This document shows positions 53,790-64,000 of a stretch of DNA of 64,000 nt, one piece after another. The notes below the pieces were generated by a model. That model saw only the letters and a program-made list of their open reading frames with translations. It was not told the origin of the DNA and did not search any database. The stretch spans positions 1,268,691,123 to 1,268,755,122 of the forward strand of contig NC_090440.1 of assembly GCF_031143425.1 (NCBI RefSeq), written 5' to 3'. This DNA is from Pleurodeles waltl. Its lineage: Eukaryota; Chordata; Amphibia; Caudata; Salamandridae. The position numbers and the translations under genes are program-made. Position 1 is the stretch's first letter. Each line of letters begins with the position of its first letter.

Positions 53790-54971
53790 TTCCTGCCTTC
53801 TTTGGGAACAGATTGGGAGTAAAGCCTCCACTCTTCTCTCTGTGGGGCAGAGAGATTGTTGTGGCTCTAGGAGTAGGAGTGTGGTCCAAAGTGGCTCACC
53901 CCCACCCGATTCTTTGTTTTAAAAAACACACACAAATGTAGTTAGCTTACTGCCCTCTCAGAGAGTCATAATGTGGGTAAGTCCTGAATTCTTACCCCTA
54001 AGGTGGCAGAGAGATAGTTGAGGCTCTAAGGGTGAGGGTATAGACTATTGCTGGTGAGTCCTTACTCCATGATTTAAAAAAAAACATGCCTAGGCATAGA
54101 GGACTTACTGGTCTGCAGGGAATAAGATTGGAGGTAAGACCCACAATATGCATTAAAGAAGGAGCAAAAAGACTGTTTGGGCTCTAGGGGTGGGAGGTAG
54201 GCCTTATGGCTGGATGGGAAGCCCCCAAAATATTTTATCTGAGAAACAAAATATCCCTTGTATTTGATGAAGTTTCTGCCCCACTCTGGGGATAGATCTG
54301 GGCCAAACTGCAACATACCCAGAGGAGGCAGAAAGTCTTTGGGTTCTTTTAGGGGTGAGGATCAGGCCTCAATCCTGGGTGGGCTGTCTGCATTCCATTT
54401 ATTTACTGAAAATATATCCCTTGAGTCAATTTTGTTTTCTACCCCTCTGGGGGCAGACTAAAAGTATACCCCCAATCTGCCACTGAAGAGTTTTCGGAAA
54501 GACTGTTGGTGCCATTACATGGTGGGGGCACAGCACAATGCTTGGATGTGCTTTATCCATTAATTATATTTCTAAAATAGAAAAACAATTGTAGTGTATA
54601 GTGGGTGTTCTTCCTTCTGGTGGGGGCAGATTGGGGGTAAACTCCCCCAAAACTGCCTGCCAGACAGACAGACATCTGTGCCCATTATGGGTTGGGGGCA
54701 AGGCCTGATGCCTGTGTGGGCATACCTATCCCTTTTCTTTACATTACATTTTCCTAGGTGCCTAGGGAGCGTTTTGCCTCCCTGGGGAGGGGGTGTATTG
54801 GCATAAGCTCTCCCAATCTGCCCTTTAGGCAATTAAACATTGTGGATCACAGCCTAATTTGGGGGAGGCCCTCACTTTTTTTTAAAGTATATATATTTTC
54901 ACTGCTGCATTGTAGCCTTTCTGGCCTGTAGGGGTAGATTGAAGGTGAACTTCCACAATCTGAAACATAAA
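53790..54971. repeat. Degenerate tandem array, units of 150-180 bp
   Basis: About eight diverged units, each with a GGGGGCAGATTGGGGGTAAA-type core (near 53810, 53965, 54110, 54290, 54450, 54620, 54785, 54935), then a CTCTAGGGGTG or ATTATGGGTTGGGG block and a T/A-rich run. In the better units the core forms a hairpin (GGGGGTA/TACCCCC, CAGATTGGGGG/CCCCAATCTG). It continues past the MITE at 54972, which is inserted in a unit. Confidence 0.75.
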
Positions 54972-55601
54972 GGGGGTCATTCTGACCCTGGCGGCCGGTG
55001 GCCGCCAGGGCCACCGACCACGGGAGCACCGCCAACAGGCTGGCGGTGCTCCCACGAGCATTCTGACCGCGGCGGTTCAGCCGCGGTCAGAAGCGGCAAG
55101 TCGGCGGGCTCCCGCCGACTTACCGCTGCTCGGGGGAATCCTTCATGGCGGCGGAGCGCGCTCCGCCGCCATGAGGATTCTGACCCCCCCTACCGCCATC
55201 CTGTTCATGGCGGGAAAGCCGCCATGAACAGGATGGCGGTAGGGGGGGTCGCGGGGCCCCTGGGGGCCCCTGCCGTGCCCATGCCAATGGCATGGGCACG
55301 GCAGGGGCCCCCGTAAGAGGGCCCCGCAAAGTATTTCAGTGTCTGCCTTGCAGACACTGAAATACGCGACGGGTGCCACTGCACCCGTCGCACCTTCCCA
55401 CTCCGCCGGCTCGATTACGAGCCGGCATCCTCGTGGGAAGGGAGTTTTTCCCTGGGCTGGCGGGCGGTCTTTTGGAGACCGCCCGCCAGCCCAGGGAAAA
55501 ACTCATAATACCCTCCGCGGTCTTCTGACCGCGGAGCGGTATAATGGGGGCGGAATTCTGGCGGGCGGCCTCCGCCGCCCGCCAGAATCAGAATCACCCC
55601 C
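54972..55601 (+). repeat. Chain-of-hairpins MITE, copy b (630 bp)
   Basis: Starts GGGGGTCATTCTGACCCTGG; the right end is the inverted match with one or two changes (AATCACCCCC). Flanked by AAA on both sides. The body repeats the hairpins of copy a in opposite order: GGCGGCCGGTGGCCGCC, GCACCGCCAACAGGCTGGCG, GACCGCGGCGGTTCAGCCGC, GTCGGCGGGCTCCCGCCGAC, CCGCCATCCTGTTCATGGCG, GTATTTCAGTGTCTGCC and others. No coding capacity. Confidence 0.92.
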
Positions 55602-55604
55602 AAA

Positions 55605-56355
55605 GTCTGCTGGTGCAGTTATGGATTGAAACTTACAAATGTCACATAATCTATTGTGTTTGACTTGCTGTTGACTCCACAGCTCTCTTTGAGACACTTT
55701 TGATCAGGTGTGTTTCAATTTAACAGAGAGATCAACAGGAATTTATTTTTTGGAAGTATTTGCTTTATTTGGTGAAATGTCATCCAATAATGAATCTGTA
55801 TGAGGATTTGAGATGACAGTATAATATATTCTGGGGTCCATATTTTCAAACAGAGCTCTGTTGTAAGAGTAGAAGAGACAATCTGTGTCAAACAGCCTTT
55901 ACCATGCAGCATTTGCCAGGCAGCCTATACCACCGGAGGCCTTTAGCATGTACTCTTTATTATACATATATCATTAGCGTGCATGCATTTACCACACAAG
56001 CTTTTATCATACTTAATGGTAAGTATCGGTACGTATCTTTTTATTTTGAGGATTTGTTTTTAAATAATACATTTTGTGACATTAGGACTTTTTTGGTTAT
56101 ATGCCTTTTGAAAAATGAAATGAAATGTACTTATATGTACTTATCGGTGAGGGGTTAATGGGTTTAAGGGTTTTTATGTGTGTTAATAATCAGGTATTAA
56201 CAAAAGTACCTGAATAATAATGATTTTATTTTAAATTATTTTATTTAAAAATCTTTTTAATATGATATAAAACAGAAATGTATATTTATGTAAAAATATA
56301 TTGGCCCGCATTAGGTTCTGGGCTGTAGGGGTAATGGGTAGGTAAGTATACTGAA
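55605..56355. other. End of tandem unit, then AT-rich unassigned sequence
   Basis: 55602-55640 (AAAGTCTGCTGGTGCAGTTA) completes the array unit broken by the MITE (compare 54500-54520). The remainder shows no gene. Confidence 0.5.
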
Positions 56356-56520
56356 GGCCTGATTTAGAGTTTGGTGGAGGGGTTACTCCATAACAAACAT
56401 GATGAATATCCCGCCCCCATATTACTATTTCCTTATAGCCTATGGAACATGTAATACCTCAGACAGGATACCATCACGTTTGTGACAGAGTAGCCCCTCC
56501 ACCAAACTCCAAATCAGGCC
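56356..56520. repeat. 165-bp MITE with long terminal inverted repeats
   Basis: Starts GGCCTGATTTAGAGTTTGGT; the inverted right end starts GGCCTGATTTGGAGTTTGGT. The match extends about 55 bases with a few changes (GGAGGGG(T/C)TACTC, ACAAAC(A/G)TGATG), leaving only about 55 bases of centre. Superfamily unknown; no clear target duplication. Confidence 0.85.
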
Positions 56521-57952
56521 CAAAGATATTAATTAAAATACTTGGGTATCAAATGTTTATTTGAAATGAATATGCATTTAAAGTAAAATTATAATTGCGT
56601 GAGAACGTGTATTAAAATTCAGGAATTAATTAAAATATCTGAATATTACATTTCATTTTGAAATAATATTATTTTAAACTAAAAAAACAGAATTGTATTT
56701 ATATGTAAAAAACTATATACATTTTAGGGATGGGATGCAAGGACTACAAGGGCATTAGCTTGAGAATTACCTCAATACCTAAGTATTAAGTAAAGTTCCT
56801 CTGTTTTAAATGATTATTGCAATTGAACATTTTTTAAATTAAAAAACATCCTTTAAAATCATAAACTTGCCCTTTTTGAGAGTTACAATAAATAAACCTG
56901 TCTTTAAATTAAATGAAAACTGACATATTGTTAACAATAAAATGTAATTAAATATTGCTAAACAATATTAAAAACATCAAACAATATTTAAACATAATGC
57001 ATTGTTTTATTTGATATTGTCTTGACAAAAGTAAATGTTATACAATTTTCTTTATTGATAAAAAAAAGTATTATTTTATACATTCAATGACACATTTTAA
57101 ACACATAACAGAACTATTAAAATGTATTTTTAAAACTTCCCCATCTGTTTGAGTGGGATAAATCACCATTTTATTGTTTTTACTTTTAAGGTTGATGCTC
57201 TTGGTAGTGCGTCTATTTCTACAGTTAGTGTATCGTCATAGACAAGATTGGAAGCACACGGGAGCTGTGGTCAGGTATGATTGATTTCTTTTTTTTTAAC
57301 AAAATATAGATTAGGCACTTTGATGTAAGGAGAGAGGGAGGGAGGTAGTTCGATGTTAAATGAGGTTTTAACCAGTTTTTCAACCCAAATCATATTGTGT
57401 TTGTATGCACACATGGAATCAGTTGTTATTGGTTTAATTTTAGTAGGTTTTAATTGAAGTACCATCAAATTTAAAATACTCAAACTGTAGATGAAAAAGT
57501 AACAACTTTTATATTTTTTCATTGTGTTTTTAATCTGTGTTTTATTTGTAATGACGAAAACAATGATCAACAAGAGAGAAGACTACTTTTCAAAGGAATT
57601 TTCTTTTTTTCAGGATTTTCAGGATTTTTAGACTTTGATTGGAGATATTTTTGCTGCATGGAAGAAAGATTTGTATATTCTGCTTTAACTTTTTAGGATT
57701 TTGATTTCTTTAGGCTTTTGATAGTTTTTACATTTAATGGCATATTGGATCACCAGACACTTTTGATGAGCAGTTCATTAAAATATCACCAAAAGTTGAA
57801 GAAAGAAGAAAACGTCAGGTAGGATATTAAAAAAAGACTTTCTAATAATAATTTCAAAAAGTGGCAATTTGTTTAAACGTTTTGGTTAAACATGAGAGTC
57901 ATCATTTAAATGTTTAAAGAGATTAATAGTGTAAGATGTATGCAATATTTTC
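56521..57952. other. AT-rich unassigned region
   Basis: Very AT-rich with many short A and T runs. A 100-codon open stretch on the minus strand (57573-57271) matches no family I recognise and is probably chance. Nothing else supported. Confidence 0.4.
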
Positions 57953-58055
57953 CAGGTAGTCTGAACCGCCCAACATTGGAAACTGTAGGATTTTGGCCAA
58001 TACTATTTCTGACATTTCTTAACTTTTTTGGAAACTCTAGGATTCAGACTACCTG
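57953..58055. repeat. Small foldback element, 103 bp
   Basis: Perfect 13-base arms CAGGTAGTCTGAA (57953-57965) and TTCAGACTACCTG (58043-58055), with a looser inner match (GGAAACTGTAGGA / GGAAACTCTAGGA occurs as a direct repeat). Possible MITE or its remains. Confidence 0.55.
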
Positions 58056-58559
58056 TTAAAGATAGCATCTGTATTGTTTTTTTGAAAACGTTGTTCCAGG
58101 AAATGATACAGGTTGGGGTGATATTTACTAATAGAACTGTTAACAGAATTATGCCAACCCTCTATAGCATTGTTTGGCTTTGCACCTTGCTCAAGCAGGT
58201 CGAGTAGCACTTCCACCATTCAATTGGAAATTGTGGTTTCCTCCTGTGGCCCCACCTGTTGAGATGGCCAGTTCATAAATCTTCAAAATAATTTAAAAGT
58301 TTTAATTTTTCTTCATTTTGGGTAAAAACAAAATGATTGAATAATTGATGTGTAGAAGTCATCACACAATCAGGAGGTACAAAATACAAAGCCGTTAGTT
58401 TTCAGTTAACCCTCAGCTTGGTTTCAGTAGCACAGTGAGCCCAGGACCTACGATTGGGATTATAGTGCATCTAATGCAGAAACAACAAGGTGATGGATGA
58501 AATGCTTGAATTAATCTCAACCACTGGGAATCATTCAGAGAGGTTTCTTGTGTTCTGAT
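58056..58559. other. Unassigned stretch
   Basis: No gene recognised. 58480-58525 (CAACAAGGTGATGGATGAAA, then TGCTTGAATTAATC) is an inverted fragment of the neighbouring tandem repeat, compare 58905-58930. Confidence 0.4.
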
Positions 58560-59265
58560 GAAGGGAGGACCTGTCCCATGAGGAGCGGAGTAAAAACTGG
58601 TTTGCATATAGCTTGGTCCAACGGAGGTGACATGGTGGGCAAAATAATTATGGATTGGGATGGGGCCTGAGTATTTGATGGTGGCTAAGATTAATTCAAG
58701 CATTCCATACTCCAAAATAAGTCCTAGAATACTTGTTTCAAGTCCAGGGAGTATCTGACCTGACTGTTTGGGCTGCACCTTTCCCCTGGAGAGCAGGATC
58801 TAGGCTGATTTGCATATGGCTAGATCCAAACTGGGGTGGCATGGTGGGCACAAAAAGTGATTGGGATGCAACCCTCAGCAATTGCCAGTGGCAGGGATTA
58901 ATTCAAGCATTCCATTGATTACCTTGTTTTTTTGTGCATTTTCTGCCCTAAGTGCGCTGGGTATGCACAGATGTGGAACCCGGGCTCACTGTGCCACTAG
59001 ATTCAAGCAAGCCCGTCTCATGATGGGTGATACCCTGAAACCAGTGCTAAAATGCTAGTTTCTGGTTCAGGGAAGACCTGGCCTGGCAGCTCAGGCTGGA
59101 CTGTTTCCATGGGGAGCAGATTCAGAGCTGATTTGCATATGGTTAGGTCCAACCTAGGGTGGCATGGTGGACAAAAAAGCAACAGATTGGGATGCGGGCC
59201 TGAGCGACTGTCAGTGGCTGAAATTAATTTGAGCAATCCATCCATTACCTTGTTGTTTTGAACTT
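58560..59265 (+). repeat. Three tandem copies of an octamer-containing repeat
   Basis: Three related blocks (58560-58715, 58740-58935, 59060-59265), each with GGGGAGCAG or GAGAGCAGG, then (GC)TGATTTGCATATGG (TGGTTTGCATATAG in the first), a TAGGTCCAAC-like stretch, GGTGGCATGGTGGGCA, GATTGGGATGC and TTAATTCAAGCATTCCAT. Blocks 2 and 3 are about 342 bases apart. The segment between them (58940-59050) holds CCCGGGCTCACTGTGCCACT. Non-coding; I cannot name the family. Confidence 0.75.
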
Positions 59266-61264
59266 TCCTAAAAGTGGCATTTTCAGAACAGTAGTTTAAA
59301 ATCCAACTTCCCCAATGGTTAGGATTTTAAGATGGGATTCCATAGACATCAAACTAATGGGGTACCAGTTCACATTTCGGACCTACACTTATAAAAAGTA
59401 TAAGACAATTCTAATGTTATTGTTTAGGAGAGTGTAGGAAGCTGGGTATTTATGTAGCACACCTAATGGGGTACACTATGCAAATAGTGCAGATTACCCT
59501 TATTGATTTACAGGGGCTTTCTGTAATAATCCCAAGGGCTCTATTTTGAGGTAAGGTGGTTGAGCAGCTTAGACTAATCAAAGGGGAGTGATAAGCATCC
59601 ATTTCACTCACGGTCATTAAGCAAGACACACACTCAAGGAAATCTGACACCAATTTATAAAAACTACACTGATTTATATGTATTTTTAGACACCAAGATC
59701 AACGGAGTTGGGTAAGTACTTTTGGAGTTAGGAGTTTACACTAAAATAGAAACTGTGCAGATTTGATGCATGAGTCTTGAACGTGGTAATGTTATCCTAT
59801 GAGAGAAACATTCCCTGCACAGGGTCACTTACAATTGACTTTTGGGACTGTTCTTCAGCACTTAAGGTATGTAGAGACCAAGGTCCAAGAATGCAGCAAC
59901 AGTTCACTTCTGTCCACTCTGGGTGCAGACATGCTTCTTGAGGTGGTAGCCTCAAATGCTACCCGCTACAGTCAATGGGTAACAGTACCTGTAAAAAGAG
60001 GCTACAAGTGAGGACTGTGGGGCAAGTGTTGTTGAACCCAAAGGGTGGGTTCAGGTCTTGAGGGTGTCTGGAGGCTACAGACACCATCAGTACACTTGTA
60101 CTGGAGCTGGGGGGCTGGGTGCAGTGGAGTTTTGCCTGGCAGGATCGTGCTGACGGAGGCTCTAACGCTTCTCTGTCTTCTGTAGAGGAGGCTACAGGCA
60201 GGGACAGGGGGACAAGTCCGGTCAAACCCAAAGGAGGGCTCAGCTTTTAAGGGTCTTTGTACCATGTAGGTACTAGTGGTTCCTGTGAAATCAGTCTGGG
60301 GAGCTCAGGTGCATAAATGTTTCGGCCGAAGAAATACACCTGGGCCACTATTGATGTGGGTGTCATTGTCCCTGAAGTCCCATGATATGCAGGTCAGTTT
60401 TTGTCAGGGTTGGTGTCTGGACTGGACACAACAAGCCTTGGTGGCTGCAACTACTCTGGTACCAAGGGTATTGCTGCTGTGGGGCTCTTGGTGTGGTCAG
60501 CATCTCAAAACCCACTTGAGGGATGCATCTGACATCATAGAACTTCGGTGAACTCTTCCTGGAAGGGTGCTTCCTCGTTGGACCCAATAGTCAGCAATAT
60601 GGTAGACCGGACACCTTCTTTTGGTGCAGTCCTCCAAGGGTTTGAGAAGGCTGTTCAGCTCTTTGCCAAGTCAGTTCTAGCGATTGTCGAAGTGCAAGCA
60701 TCATGGCAGAGGTTGGCGGCAATCTTTGATACAGGTCTTCAGTTCTCAGTCTCTTGGTTCTTCTTCTTACTTCCTTGGTTCCCAGTAGTCAAATTCTTCA
60801 CTTAATCTGCTTTCCTGCTGTCAGGGAGCCACTTAATTAGTCAATTTAGGGGCTTTGAGGGGAGTGTAAGGTAGTAACCAATGGGCTACTTACTTCCGGG
60901 GTCACAACACCCCTATATGACTACTACCTGCTAAGAGTTGGCATAACCCTGTACCAGAGTTCTTAATTACACCACACACAAGATGGTGGAATTCTCCCTT
61001 TCGTGGTTTACTTCAGGTAGCTCACCGTAGGGGTGTGACTAGCCTAATCGTGTAACATGCCTCCTGACTATCTAATTTCCAATCCATGTTTTTCACTATT
61101 TCTCTTTCTATTTGTCATACTCTTGCACTCTTTGTCATTGACCCAAAAACAATCTCGAAAAAGGTAAATAAATTCTAGGCAAGCCATAACCTAGCTAAGC
61201 ATCTCCAGAGCTTTAAGCACATCAGGTTAATAACTTAAAGAGAATGTTATCCGAACATCCTTGA
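59266..61264. repeat. LTR-like diverged repeat, non-coding
   Basis: 59430-59720 and 60810-61070 contain stretches I associate with LTR-type repeats of newts (GTACACTATGCAAATAGTGC; GGGGTCACAACACCCCTATA). At 59998-60050 and 60187-60240 two related units occur (GAGGCTACAAGTGAGGACTG / GAGGCTACAGGCAGGGACAG, each followed by ACAAGT..., AACCCAAAGG), an internal duplication of about 190 bases. No pol or gag coding seen. Family and limits uncertain. Confidence 0.4.
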
Positions 61265-61850
61265 AGAACTAGATGCAGACTTGCATTGTGGATGTGTCAC
61301 GTTTTAGCGCGTCACGATGCAAAATCTTATTTGTGATTATGAAAGCCACACAAATCAGGTTTGCATGGCTTTGCCTGGGTTTTTCTAAAAAATTAACTCA
61401 AGGCAGTGCATTAGGGAGGCAATCCAGGGGTGGAGAATTGGCAATCCCGTGCATTCACCTATGGAATTTGGTGCATTCCTAGATTTATCAAAGCTAGTAT
61501 TCCTTGGAATGCATCAAAATGCTACGCCTCCTTGAACAAGACAAAGAGAGAAAATGTGTATAATTCTCCATGTTACTCGTGCTTTCTATGCATGCTGCAT
61601 TCTTCAGCACACATAGAAAGAAGAAGATACCTTTAAGGATTGTTTTTGTGTAGGATATTATACCTTTGTGCACAAAAACAATCCTGTCTGTAAAGCAGGC
61701 ACCCTTGCACCGCACACACTGCGCCAGAGGTAGGAGACAGCAGAAATGTGCCATATCTTGGTACATTTGACACATTTCTGCTCTCCCCCTGTCATGCAGC
61801 ACAGAGCAGCAACTTTGCTTGCTGCCGTGCATCACGTGAAATATAACTCA
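61265..61850 (+). repeat. Foldback repeat family member
   Basis: Holds the two diagnostic hairpins: CTTTCTATGCATGCTG / CAGCACACATAGAAAG (61588-61622) and AGGATTGTTTTTGTG / CACAAAAACAATCCT (61638-61684), followed by GCACCCTTGCACCGCACACA and a CAGAAATGTG / CACATTTCTG hairpin (61740-61782). Same family as 37085, 49000 and 52996. Confidence 0.65.
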
Positions 61851-63130
61851 TATTGTATGAGTAAATCTGTCTCTTAGTGTTTCTGCAATATGAAAGATTC
61901 AAGTTTGCTGCAATATTATATGTACACATTTAATCAAAATAACCCAATTTGTTTCTGAACACTGAAAACTCCTCATGTCTTAGGTATGAGAGGGTGGTGT
62001 GTGTCTCAATGACCTGTTGCAACATCTTTACAGTTGACTCTGTCTTGGAATTTAACCCAAACTCTTCTTTAGCATGTTTACCGAACCTCTGAAATGGACA
62101 CAGTTGGTAGCAGTGGTTTAATAAAAGTTAATGCCCCCCCCGAAATGTGATGAGGGTCCCCCAAGTCTACCATATCTCTTAGATATCCATTGACTTTGGA
62201 TTTCATGGGGGCCCCATGAAGGTTGGGCTTTCCCCTGCGGTGCAATCTGCTCAGTTCACACAATCTATAGTAGCCTCCCTCCATGTTTGATCTAAAGCCA
62301 ACATTATTTTTAAATAAAGTATTTGTGTTGGATCCTTGTGTTACATCTGCCTGGGTACTTCAATAAATGTTGCCACCTTAATGTAACTTTAAGTAAGTTA
62401 TTTTATGCTTTCCTGTTTCCTGATACACCTGGATAGTTTATGAAGCACATTCAGCATATATTATTGCTTGTTCGAAAGAGAGTGCACTTAGGTTTTGCTT
62501 TTTCAGTAGTGAAAGTTGACGGCTTCAAACATGTCCCAAAGACTTCTTATTAACACAAGTGCTAATAGTATGCAAGGGCATCTCAGAAACTGCAATTAGT
62601 TCAAAATCTATTTTCTGACAGACACAACCTTGCTAATCTTTGTACTTGATATCTGTGCTATCTTAGTTTCAGGGACAAAAAGGCTAGGATATTCATTTGA
62701 AATACTAATTAAAATGCAAATTAAGGCAAGGCTTTGCGATTTGAAAAGTCTCCTGTAAAGTTTTAATGATGAATCGAAAGCAGGGAAAGCGCTGGCCACG
62801 GTTATTATATTGAATTTAGTCTTTGACTCGTATTAGTGTACAGTATAGTGAAAAGTCTTTGTGAATATTATAAAAATGCCAACAATGCCTTCATCTGGTG
62901 GTTATAATACCATTTTCACAATTCAGATGTTTTCATATGTTATGGCCTCTGTTCTACAAGCCATTTTGGGACACACAGCCCAGGGTCATAATTCTTACAT
63001 GGTTTTGAGGTAGAATTTATAGGTTTCACCTGCGTAGCGCTTCTTTGCTTGTACTTAAAAAAAATCTTAAAGGCGGCATAGAGCTTACCTTCCTTTATTT
63101 ACAATTAGCCAGGTCCCAAGTGGCTCCTAT
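61851..63130. other. Unassigned stretch
   Basis: No gene recognised. Contains a C run (62132-62139) and a GGGGGCCCC palindrome core (62209-62217). Moderately AT-rich. Confidence 0.35.
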
Positions 63131-63646
63131 GTGACTTTAGTTACCGATTGGCTGGCTCCCCATAGGGCTTATTTGCTTGCTTCCTATTGGACAGCGTCTC
63201 CTCCTCCTCGCCTCAGTCTTCCTCCTGGGCTTCAGTCCCCATCCCTGCCATGGAACCTGGACCAAGTACTGCTTCTAGTGGCCAGTGTCCTTCCACTGAC
63301 CAGGCTCCTGCATGTACTCTTTTCCAAATTTTCAGCATGCACTGTTGGAAGAGTGCATACCTTAGAGTCCTTCTCCTTCACCCCCGCCCCACCTGCTCTT
63401 CCTTTTCTTCTCCCCTTGCCTTCTCTGACACTCTTGTCTCTTCTTTTCCTTTCTTTTTCCTTCAATTTTCGTCCCCTTCTCTGCTCTTTCTGTGTCCTCC
63501 TCATTCTTTTTCTTGCTGCCTTTTGCACACATGTCGCCCTGCCACCTCCCACCCGGCTTTCAATCCTTTTCTCTCTTGATTTTCCCTCTTCATTCCTTCT
63601 TGTATTTCTTTGTTTCATCGTCCTGACCTCCCTTTTAACACATTGT
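63131..63646. other. Polypyrimidine-rich block with CCAAT boxes
   Basis: Opposed CCAAT motifs (GATTGGCTGG near 63147 and CCTATTGGACAG near 63183) precede about 450 bases very rich in C and T. An open reading frame of 272 codons spans this tract, but its composition (Leu/Pro/Ser/Phe) is what a pyrimidine tract gives in any frame, and it runs on into a MITE, so I do not call it a gene. It may be a LINE 5' region. Confidence 0.45.
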
Positions 63647-64000
63647 GGTGGTCATTCCGACCCTGGCGGTTTCAAACCGCCAGGGCCGGGGACCACGGAA
63701 GCACCGCCAACAGGCTGGTGGTGCTTCCAGGGCCATTCTGGCGCGGCGGTAAAGCCGCGGTCAGAAAAGGGGAACAAGCGGTTTCCCGCCGGTTTTCCCC
63801 TGGCCCAGGGATTCCGACCCCCTTCCCGCCAGCCTGTTCCTGCCGGTTTTTACCGCCTGGAACAGGATGGCGGGAATGGGTGTCGTGGGGCCCCTGGGGG
63901 CCCCGGCACTGCCCATGCCACTGGCATGGGCAGTGTAGGGGCCCCCTAACAGGGCCCCACAAAGATTTTCACTGTCTGCCTAGCAGACAGTGAAAATCGC
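63647..64000 (+). repeat. Chain-of-hairpins MITE, copy c (cut by window end)
   Basis: Starts GGTGGTCATTCCGACCCTGG and follows the same hairpin order as copy b: GGCGGTTTCAAACCGCC, GCACCGCCAACAGGCTGG, GCGGCGGTAAAGCCGCGG, GCCCATGCCACTGGCATGGG, TTTTCACTGTCTGCC / GGCAGACAGTGAAAA-like. Truncated by the window edge after about 354 bases. Confidence 0.9.

Noticed and set aside
56571..57573. Possible host gene or transposon ORF on the minus strand (57573-57271)
   Set aside because: AT-rich, 100 codons, no recognisable motif and no supporting exon nearby.
58940..59050. tRNA-like B-box candidate in GTGGAACCCGGGCTCACTGT
   Set aside because: Poor match to the B box on either strand and no A box or cloverleaf; not a tRNA or tRNA-derived SINE on this evidence.
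63131..63949. A 272-codon open frame on the plus strand
   Set aside because: It comes from a C/T-rich tract and continues into a MITE; composition is Leu/Pro/Ser/Phe with no domain.

Overview
The window looks like intergenic DNA from a very large, repeat-packed vertebrate genome, most likely a urodele amphibian (a newt or other salamandrid). This rests on the density of nested autonomous transposons, spliced eukaryotic transposon genes with GT-AG introns, heavy CpG-to-TpG decay, and repeat families I recall from newt genomes. The species is an inference. I found no convincing host gene, tRNA, rRNA or CRISPR array. Almost everything recognisable is a mobile element or its remains.

Layout: 1-3065 is the left part of an endogenous retrovirus on the minus strand (frameshifted gag, then an open protease/early-pol frame running off the window). 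Head to head with it, 3069-5446 is a decayed Ty3/gypsy pol on the plus strand. 6605-8644 is a long non-coding element with solo-LTR-like character. 8658-16309 is copy 1 of a large PIF/Harbinger DNA transposon. 16310-25330 is a nest of dead retroelements: a second LTR-like element split by CR1/L2-like, L1-like and I/jockey-like LINE pieces, then another CR1/L2-like LINE. 25357-31786 is copy 2 of the same Harbinger family. 31839-51895 is a third, different and older Harbinger element of about 20 kb, swollen by a 7.5 kb LINE (about 38545-46040) and by several MITEs. 51896-64000 holds MITEs, a degenerate tandem array, a short octamer-bearing tandem repeat, LTR-like sequence and low-complexity DNA.

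The most interesting system is the Harbinger family at 8658 and 25357. Comparing the copies gives a shared gene model. A three-exon DDE transposase runs on the plus strand; its first exon sits next to the 5' end, followed by a 2.3-3.5 kb intron. Inside that intron, antisense, lies accessory gene A (Myb/SANT-like, with a minisatellite-built C-terminal tail). Downstream and convergent with the transposase is accessory gene B (two exons, Myb/SANT-like with a coiled-coil C-terminus). Most described Harbinger elements carry one transposase and one Myb-like gene, so a three-gene layout deserves checking. The two copies carry complementary internal deletions in gene A. Three GC-rich 'chain of hairpins' MITEs (48165, 54972, 63647) share the terminal sequence of this family and are plausible non-autonomous passengers.
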